Positions 3,958 to 8,402 of a stretch of DNA of 8,402 bases are shown in pieces. The stretch spans positions 1-8,402 of the forward strand of contig JAEZIH010000028.1 of assembly GCA_023416055.1 (NCBI GenBank), read 5' to 3'. The notes below the pieces were generated by a model, which did not search any database, was not told the DNA's origin, and saw only the letters and a program-made list of their open reading frames with translations. This DNA comes from Pseudomonadota bacterium. Lineage in GTDB: Bacteria; Pseudomonadota; Alphaproteobacteria; Caulobacterales; Caulobacteraceae. Within the stretch, counting starts at the first letter, position 1. Every line of letters begins with the position of its first letter. The translations under genes and the position numbers were made by a program.

Positions 3958-6246
3958 TCAGGACCTGAACAGGCCCAGGATCCACTGCGGCTCGGCGTTG
4001 GCTATCGACAGCGTCTGCGTCGCCAGCTGCTGCCGTATCTGCGCCGCCTGGAGACGAGCGGACTCGCGCGCCACGTCGGCGTCGACGAGTGATCCGACGC
4101 CGCTTTCAAGAGTGTCCTTCAGGCGGGTGACATGGCGCAGCGAGGTCTCGATCAGGGTCTGCTGCGAGCCGTAGTAGGCGGCCGCGGAGATCGCCCGCCG
4201 GGTCGCGGATTCGATGCGCGCCAGCAGGTCGGCCGGATCGTTCCAGTCGACCGCCGCGAGGCGCAGGCCGGCGCTGGTCATGTTCCGGCTGGAGATTAAC
4301 ATGGGTTCGCCGTCGGACGACCGTGTGAAGCCGATGTCGGGAAAGACCTCGCCGGATTCCGCGATGACCGAGGCGGTGAGGCCGGAGGCCGCCGGCAGGG
4401 GCGCGCCGAGGTCCTGCAGCACCAGACCGCCGACAGTCCAGGCCCCGATCTTGCCGGGCTCACCCGGATTGAAGCGGAACTCCAGATCCTGGCCGTTGGC
4501 CGGGTCGTAGTCGAAGCTGAGAAAGACGTCGCCGGCCGACGGCGTTCCGGCCGGCGCGGTGCCGCCGCCGGGCGCGTACCCATGGCCGCTGGCGGCCACG
4601 CGCACGCCGTTTTGCCAGATCTCGACCGTGTCTGCGTCCTGATAGGCGTCGACCCAGAGGCCGACCCGGCCGCTGCGCGTCCCTGCGTCGATCACATAGG
4701 CGCGCGAAGCGCTGCCCGTCGCCTCGGTTTCCGGCGTCAGCAAATCGGGATCGAGCCCGATGGATTCGAAGGTCTCGCGCGAGGTGAAGGTCGAGACGGA
4801 CTGGGTCGTCGTCGTGGTGAAGCCAGTCGTGCTGGGCGGAGACCCTGCGGCGTAGAGCTCAAGCCCGCCGATCACCCAGCCGGCGCCGGCATGGGGGGCG
4901 CCCTCATTGAAGCGGAATTCGAGAGCCTGACCGTTGTCCGGATCGTAGTCGAAGCTGAGCACCTGCTGGCCGCTGACAGGCGCCCCGGCGCCGACGGCGG
5001 CCCCGCTGGCTGCGACGGGCTGGCCGGTAGCCGCGACGCGCACGCCATTCTGCCAGATCTCGACCACGTCAGGAGTTTCGAAGGCGTCGATGACGAGATC
5101 GACCCGGCCGGCATGGATACCTCCGTCGGCGGAGATCACCGCGACCCCGTTCTGCGCCGGCGACGGGCCCGATGTTTCGGGTTGCAGCTCCACGGAGGGC
5201 GGGGCGGCCCACTGCGACCGTGACACGACCGCCACCGAATGCGCTGTCGGCGGGGCCATGGGGCCAGATCCCGGACCGCTCTCGTGGTTGTATTCGAACG
5301 CCCAGGCCCCGCCGCCGATGGCACGGATTTCGTAGTTCCGGCCGACAGCTGGGTTGTAATCGAAGCTCAGCATGACCTGTCCGCTCACGGGATCGCCCGC
5401 AGAGACGGCGGCGCCGCCTGCGACATAGGCCTGGCCGGACGCAGCCACACGCTGGCCGCCCTGCCAGATTTCGAAGGCGTTCGCGGTGGCGAAGGCGTCG
5501 AGCCAGACGTCGACGCGCCCCGGGTCGCCCCAGGCGGGCCAGATATCCGGGTTCGAATGCTGCACCACGACCGCGCTCGGGCCGCTGTAGACCTGACGGC
5601 CGGTGGCGGCGGTGGAGCCAGACGCCATCTGGCTGCGTCCCACGAGCGCCGCAAAAGAGTCCGGCGTCAGCGACGACCGCGGAATGGCGTAGCTGGTCCG
5701 GGTCACCAGCGATCGCGACACGGTAGTGTTCGCCCCGGACGCCATCGGGGTGAGAAAGGACAGCGGCGTGTGGGGCGACGACGGCAGTGAATAGCGGGCG
5801 GTGCTTGCGACCGCCCCCTCGACCCCGACGCCATGGAGAAAGTTGAGGCCGTCGAAGCTCGCCGACCGGGCCTGGTCGTCGATCTGGCGGATGCGCGCCT
5901 CGAGGTCGGCTTTGAGGGCGCTCCGGCTGGCGGCGCTGAGCGACGGGTCGGCATAGGCCAGCGCCAGTTCGCGCATCTCGATCAGCAGGTCGTTTATCCC
6001 GCCGAGGGCGGCGCTGGTGACCGCCAGGCTCGAGGCGGCGCGATGAAGGCTCTGAGACGCCGCCGACCAGCCGGCGATCTCGGCTCTCATCCCCTGGGCG
6101 ATGGCGTAGATGGCGCCGTCGTCCTTCGCACCCGCGACCTTGAGCCCGGTCGAGACGCGGTTCTGCGTAGCCGCCAGCCCTCGGGCTGAGGCGTTGACGG
6201 CCTGGAGCGCCTGAAGCGCCGCGCGATTCGTGTTGATCGACGACAT
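3958..6246 (-). CDS. Giant flagellin with a triplicated central module
   Basis: This 762-residue flagellin is far longer than typical Caulobacter flagellins of about 270-280 residues. Residues 1-138 form the N-terminal D0/D1 coiled-coil region (INTNRAALQALQ; GAKDDGAIYAIA; FDGLNFLHG). Residues of about 670-762 form the C-terminal D1/D0 (SGVGSLVDADVARESARLQ; LATQTLSIAN; ILGLFR), which Caulobacter flagellins share closely. Both ends needed for filament packing and type III export are intact, so this is not a pseudogene. Residues of about 140-665 are a surface-exposed insert with three copies of a beta-rich module (core EIWQ.G.RVAA.G ... LSFDY.P..G), joined by Ser/Thr/Pro-rich linkers. There are no cysteines. 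The ATG at 6246 gives the canonical N-terminus but has a poor Shine-Dalgarno. No other flagellar gene is in the window. It probably acts as a minor or specialised filament subunit; the module's function is unknown. Confidence 0.93.
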   Translation of the reverse strand: MSSINTNRAALQALQAVNASARGLAATQNRVSTGLKVAGAKDDGAIYAIAQGMRAEIAGWSAASQSLHRAASSLAVTSAALGGINDLLIEMRELALAYADPSLSAASRSALKADLEARIRQIDDQARSASFDGLNFLHGVGVEGAVASTARYSLPSSPHTPLSFLTPMASGANTTVSRSLVTRTSYAIPRSSLTPDSFAALVGRSQMASGSTAATGRQVYSGPSAVVVQHSNPDIWPAWGDPGRVDVWLDAFATANAFEIWQGGQRVAASGQAYVAGGAAVSAGDPVSGQVMLSFDYNPAVGRNYEIRAIGGGAWAFEYNHESGPGSGPMAPPTAHSVAVVSRSQWAAPPSVELQPETSGPSPAQNGVAVISADGGIHAGRVDLVIDAFETPDVVEIWQNGVRVAATGQPVAASGAAVGAGAPVSGQQVLSFDYDPDNGQALEFRFNEGAPHAGAGWVIGGLELYAAGSPPSTTGFTTTTTQSVSTFTSRETFESIGLDPDLLTPETEATGSASRAYVIDAGTRSGRVGLWVDAYQDADTVEIWQNGVRVAASGHGYAPGGGTAPAGTPSAGDVFLSFDYDPANGQDLEFRFNPGEPGKIGAWTVGGLVLQDLGAPLPAASGLTASVIAESGEVFPDIGFTRSSDGEPMLISSRNMTSAGLRLAAVDWNDPADLLARIESATRRAISAAAYYGSQQTLIETSLRHVTRLKDTLESGVGSLVDADVARESARLQAAQIRQQLATQTLSIANAEPQWILGLFRS
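4414..4668 (-). repeat. Flagellin module copy 3 (residues 527-611)
   Basis: This 85-residue copy runs from RVGLWVDAY through EIWQNGVRVAASG and LSFDYDPANGQ to WTVGGLVLQ. It aligns without gaps to copy 2, with 48 of 85 residues identical by hand count, and stretches of the DNA are nearly identical. Confidence 0.9.
4852..5106 (-). repeat. Flagellin module copy 2 (residues 381-465)
   Basis: This copy runs from RVDLVIDAF through EIWQNGVRVAATG and LSFDYDPDNGQ to WVIGGLELY. It aligns gaplessly with copy 1 (39 of 65 identical over the shared core) and copy 3. Its start lies 137 residues after that of copy 1 and 146 before that of copy 3. Confidence 0.9.
5287..5517 (-). repeat. Flagellin module copy 1 (residues 244-320)
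   Basis: This copy has RVDVWLDAF, EIWQGGQRVAASG and LSFDYNPAVGR. It diverges after that: the closing GGL.L strand is replaced by a Gly-rich GGGAWAFEYN end, so it looks like the most diverged copy. Confidence 0.85.
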
Positions 6247-6278
6247 GAACGCGCGAGCCTGCCCGCCGCACGCTGAAT

Positions 6279-6316
6279 TGGGAAGCCGATTTCGCGCTAA
6301 GCGCGAGACCTTCCCA
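6279..6316 (-). terminator. Two-tier hairpin between the dehydrogenase stop and the flagellin start
   Basis: The outer arms TGGGAAG/CTTCCCA (6279-6285 and 6310-6316) enclose a perfect 15-base palindrome TCGCGCT-A-AGCGCGA (6292-6306). It starts 5 bp after the dehydrogenase stop and ends 32 bp before the flagellin ATG. With no T-run it may be a terminator for the upstream gene, a structured flagellin 5' leader, or both. Confidence 0.55.
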
Positions 6317-6321
6317 GTCTT

Positions 6322-7656
6322 CTAGCGAACCGCCGGCGCCGGCGTTGTTGGCGTCGTCGGGACGCTGCGCGGGGCGATGCGCCAGACGGTGTTGGAGAGG
6401 TCGTCGGCGACCAGCAGGATGCGGCGCTGCGGGTCGAAGACCACGCCTACAGGGCGGCCGCGGGCGCGCTCGCCCTGCAGGAAGCCGGTGACGAAGTCGA
6501 CGGGCTCGCCCGTGGGGCGGCCGCCGGCGAAGGGGATGAATACGACCTTGTAGCCGGCGAGGTCCTGGCGGTTCCAGCTGCCGTGCTGGCCGACGAAGGC
6601 GCCTTCGGTGAAGCGGCCGCCGAAGCCGCCGTCGCGGGCGAAGGACAGGCCGAGGGCGGCGACGTGGGAGCCGAGGGCGTAGTCGGGGACGACGGCGCGG
6701 GCGACCAGTTCGGGCTTCTGCGGGCGGACCCGCGGGTCGAGGTTCCGGCCCCAGTAGCTGTAGGGCCAGCCGTAGAAGGCCCCTTCGCGCACCGAGGTAA
6801 GATAGTCGGGGACCAGCTGGGGGCCGATCTCGTCGCGCTCGTTGACCACGGCCCAGAGGGCGCTGGTGGCCGGTTCGATGGCCAGGGCGGTGGGGTTGCG
6901 GATGCCCGTCGCGACGGTGCGCCGGGCGCCGGTGGCGCGATCCACCGCCCAGACCACCGCCCTCTCCTCCTCCACGTGCAGGCCCCGCTCGCCGACGTTC
7001 GAGTTGGAGCCGATGCCGACGTAGAGGGTCTGGCCGTCGGCGCTGGCGGTGAGGGCCTTGGTCCAGTGGTGGTTGATCTGCGACGGCAGCAGGGTGACCC
7101 GCTCGGGCGCCGCCGTGATCCGCGTCTGGCCCTCCCGGTAGGGGAAGCGGACCAGTTCGTCCTGATTGGCGACGTAGAGGTAGCCGTCGACGAAGGCGAG
7201 GCCGTAGGGGGCGTTCAGATTGTCGATGAAGACGGTGCGCACCTCGGGGCGGCCGTCGTTGTCGGCGTCGCGCAGCAGGGTGATACGGTTGCCGCTGTCG
7301 ACGCTGGTGTTGCCCTTCTTCTTGATGATGCCAGCGATGACGTCCTTGGGCCGAAGGGCCGGAGCGCCGCCGCCGCGGCCCTCGGCGACGAGGATGTCGC
7401 CGTTGGGCAGGACCAGCATCTGGCGGGGGATCTGCAGGTCGGTGGCCATGGCCGTGACGGTGAAGCCGTCCGGCACGGTCGGCAGGTCGTCGCCCCAGCC
7501 GACAGGCTTGGCGATCTTCATCGGCGGCACGAGGGTCTGGCGGATGCCCGGCAGGTCGGGCTCGGGGCCGGTCTGGCTGAGGCCGGGGTCGCTGCGTCCG
7601 CAGGCGGCGACCATGAGGGCGAGGGCGGCGGCGCCGATCAGGGACGGACGGATCAT
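6322..7656 (-). CDS. Lipoprotein sugar dehydrogenase, PQQ-dependent sorbosone dehydrogenase-like
   Basis: This is a 444-residue predicted lipoprotein of the glucose/sorbosone dehydrogenase beta-propeller family (COG2133 type), which oxidises aldoses or related sugars in the periplasm with PQQ. The signal MIRPSLIGAAALALMVAAC ends in lipobox VAAC with C19. Gly, not Asp, follows the Cys, which favours the outer membrane. Propeller signatures include LPNGDILVAEG (83-93), the Ca-type loop DADNDG (130-135), NHHWTK (195-200; H196 or H197 candidate catalytic base), GIRNPTALAI (251-260), AFYGWPYSYWG (293-303) and GQHGSWNR (356-363). A longer frame extends upstream, but the lipobox, the overlapping ATGA with the preceding gene and its stop fix the start at 7656. 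The substrate is not deducible, and PQQ use is inferred from the family. Confidence 0.9.
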   Translation of the reverse strand: MIRPSLIGAAALALMVAACGRSDPGLSQTGPEPDLPGIRQTLVPPMKIAKPVGWGDDLPTVPDGFTVTAMATDLQIPRQMLVLPNGDILVAEGRGGGAPALRPKDVIAGIIKKKGNTSVDSGNRITLLRDADNDGRPEVRTVFIDNLNAPYGLAFVDGYLYVANQDELVRFPYREGQTRITAAPERVTLLPSQINHHWTKALTASADGQTLYVGIGSNSNVGERGLHVEEERAVVWAVDRATGARRTVATGIRNPTALAIEPATSALWAVVNERDEIGPQLVPDYLTSVREGAFYGWPYSYWGRNLDPRVRPQKPELVARAVVPDYALGSHVAALGLSFARDGGFGGRFTEGAFVGQHGSWNRQDLAGYKVVFIPFAGGRPTGEPVDFVTGFLQGERARGRPVGVVFDPQRRILLVADDLSNTVWRIAPRSVPTTPTTPAPAVR

Positions 7657-8090
7657 CGGACGATCTCCCGTTCGGCGGAGCCGGTGTGGGCGAGCACTCC
7701 GGCGAGCAGCGCCAGGAGGGTGCAGAGGATGGACAGGATGAGGCCGAAGCTTCCGACCGAGGTCCAGGCGTCCTGGCTGTGCTTGAAGGCGTTGATCAGG
7801 CCCAGCAGGCACATCAGGGCGAGCACGACGGAATAGGCCACGCGCGGCAACCGACGCGCGCCGCGCCAGCCGAGCACGAGGGAGACGAGCGACCAGGCCA
7901 GCACCAGCCCGCCGAACACGAGGGCGCCGGCGATCAGCCAGGACGAGAAGTTGGTCCACTGGATCTGGGCTGTGCGCAGATAGGCGATGTCGGTCGCAAG
8001 GGCGGCCGGAAAGAGGGCTACGGGGAAGCTGAGCAGAAGGGCGTGGACGACGTTCGGCCGCCCTTCCCCGAAGAATTCCTGTGGTCGCAT
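7653..8090 (-). CDS. DUF2231-like four-helix membrane protein
   Basis: This is a 145-residue inner-membrane protein with four hydrophobic segments at about 14-36, 51-74, 86-103 and 112-135. The N-terminus GRPNVVHALLLSFPVALFPAALATDIAY resembles the DUF2231 opening (His, then a Pro-containing hydrophobic helix, then TD.AY). Members often sit beside redox or c-type cytochrome genes; their role is unproven. H16 and H104 could in principle be haem ligands, but this is speculation. The start at 8090 has AGGGAG seven bases upstream (complement of 8098-8103). Its TGA overlaps the dehydrogenase ATG as ATGA, so the two are probably translationally coupled and work together, for example as membrane anchor or electron acceptor for the lipoprotein dehydrogenase. 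Confidence 0.83.
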   Translation of the reverse strand: MRPQEFFGEGRPNVVHALLLSFPVALFPAALATDIAYLRTAQIQWTNFSSWLIAGALVFGGLVLAWSLVSLVLGWRGARRLPRVAYSVVLALMCLLGLINAFKHSQDAWTSVGSFGLILSILCTLLALLAGVLAHTGSAEREIVR

Positions 8091-8179
8091 CCGCCGTCTC
8101 CCTGAACCGCCAAGCCTGTAATCAATCCCTGCGGAGGCGGAGCGGTTCCTTGCGGCGACCTATTCCTGCCGCCATTCCG

Positions 8180-8204
8180 GTGTTAACGGACGCGCCTTCG
8201 ACAA
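8180..8204 (-). promoter_or_regulatory. Putative promoter of the DUF2231-dehydrogenase operon
   Basis: On the minus strand, TTGTCGA (8204-8198) and GTTAACAC (8187-8180) are separated by 10 bp and partly match the alphaproteobacterial TTGACGS / GCTAnAwC pair. It lies about 90 bp upstream of the first gene of the pair. The match is moderate. Confidence 0.3.
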
Positions 8205-8206
8205 TG

Positions 8207-8238
8207 CCGCGCGATACGCGGACGCCGCCGTTTGCGGC
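8207..8238 (+). repeat. Two short hairpins in the helicase leader
   Basis: CCGCG/CGCGG (8207-8211 and 8217-8221) and GCCGC/GCGGC (8224-8228 and 8234-8238) each form a 5-bp stem with a 5-nt loop, just before the AGGA at 8239-8242. They could fold in the helicase mRNA leader, but short GC palindromes arise easily here. Confidence 0.3.
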
Positions 8239-8250
8239 AGGACCTCCTCC

Positions 8251-8402
8251 ATGACCTTCCCCGCCAGCCATCCCGCGCTCGACCGCGCCCTGTCCGAACG
8301 CGGCTACGCCGAACCCACGCCGGTGCAGGCGGCGGTGCTGGAGGCCGAGGCCGGGCGCGACCTGCTGGTCAGCGCCCAGACCGGCTCGGGCAAGACGGTG
8401 GC
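8251..8402 (+). CDS. DEAD-box ATP-dependent RNA helicase, N-terminus (partial)
   Basis: The first 50 codons of a cytoplasmic DEAD-box RNA helicase run off the right edge. The Q motif is complete: an upstream aromatic F3, then GYAEPTPVQ at 18-26, which contacts the adenine of ATP. Motif I (Walker A) AQTGSGKT is at 42-49. The distance between the two and the near-absent N-terminal extension fit the RhlE/DbpA/CsdA-like group involved in ribosome assembly and RNA turnover. The DEAD and SAT motifs and the C-terminal domain are not in view, so the subgroup cannot be named. The ATG at 8251 has AGGA eight bases upstream. Confidence 0.93.
   Translation, partial: MTFPASHPALDRALSERGYAEPTPVQAAVLEAEAGRDLLVSAQTGSGKTV

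Noticed and set aside
2617..4092. Long plus-strand frame spanning the symporter and the tRNA
   Set aside because: It is an Ala/Gly/Arg-rich out-of-frame shadow that runs through a tRNA gene and into the flagellin antisense.
4906..4958. EF-hand-like calcium loop in the flagellin modules (DYDPDNGQ.LE)
   Set aside because: Gly is at position 7 rather than 6, and copies 1 and 3 lack the third acidic residue, so a calcium site cannot be supported.
4414..5517. CRISPR array or DNA satellite explaining the repeats
   Set aside because: The repeats are long, diverged, in frame and conserved at protein level; they are protein modules.
6294..6315. Sigma-54 promoter for the flagellin (GG-N10-GC on the minus strand)
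   Set aside because: The spacing can be met inside GGGAAGGTCTCGCGC, but the flanking bases match TGGCAC-N5-TTGC poorly and the bases are explained by the hairpin.
6583..7836. Long plus-strand frame opposite the sugar dehydrogenase
   Set aside because: Its repetitive Gly/Ala/Val/Asp composition mirrors codon bias of the true minus-strand gene; no start signal or family match.
7657..7959. Upstream extension of the dehydrogenase frame
   Set aside because: The extra residues are Arg-rich and overlap the membrane-protein gene, while a proper lipoprotein signal peptide begins at 7656.

Overview
The window looks like chromosome of a GC-rich alphaproteobacterium, most likely Caulobacterales and perhaps Brevundimonas. 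This rests on the very high GC, on near-consensus alphaproteobacterial -10 elements (GCTAnAwC type), and on flagellin termini that resemble Caulobacter flagellins (GAKDDGAIYAIA near the N-terminus; SGVGSLVDADVARESARLQ near the C-terminus). The genus is inferred from memory of these families, not from a search.

Layout, left to right. (1) A 5'-truncated view of glmU on the minus strand is divergent from a phosphoglycolate-phosphatase-like HAD gene on the plus strand. (2) The HAD gene converges on, and overlaps by 31 bp, a minus-strand HxlR-type regulator. That regulator is divergent from a DltE-like short-chain dehydrogenase, the usual arrangement of a regulator and its target. (3) After a long terminator-like hairpin comes a plus-strand SLC1/DAACS-family symporter whose cation-site residues depart from the GltPh pattern. 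(4) A tRNA-Val(CAC) with encoded CCA and a plausible promoter follows. (5) A 762-codon minus-strand flagellin has intact filament-core ends and a very large central region built from three copies of a beta-rich module. (6) Next, also on the minus strand, is a translationally coupled pair: a four-helix DUF2231-like membrane protein followed by a lipoprotein sugar (sorbosone-type) dehydrogenase. (7) The window ends inside the start of a plus-strand DEAD-box RNA helicase.

Most genes are housekeeping or ordinary accessory functions. There is no CRISPR array, transposase, phage gene or toxin-antitoxin pair. The most unusual object is the giant flagellin: a solitary gene next to a tRNA, with a triplicated surface module and a two-tier hairpin in its leader. 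The second is the symporter, where the residues matching GltPh N310 and D405 are Lys and Gln, which suggests altered ion coupling.

No gene-free stretch exceeds about 160 bp. The gaps (438-502, 1588-1692, 2428-2515, 3806-3856, 3932-3957, 6247-6321, 8091-8250) hold the putative promoters, operator and hairpins listed below.
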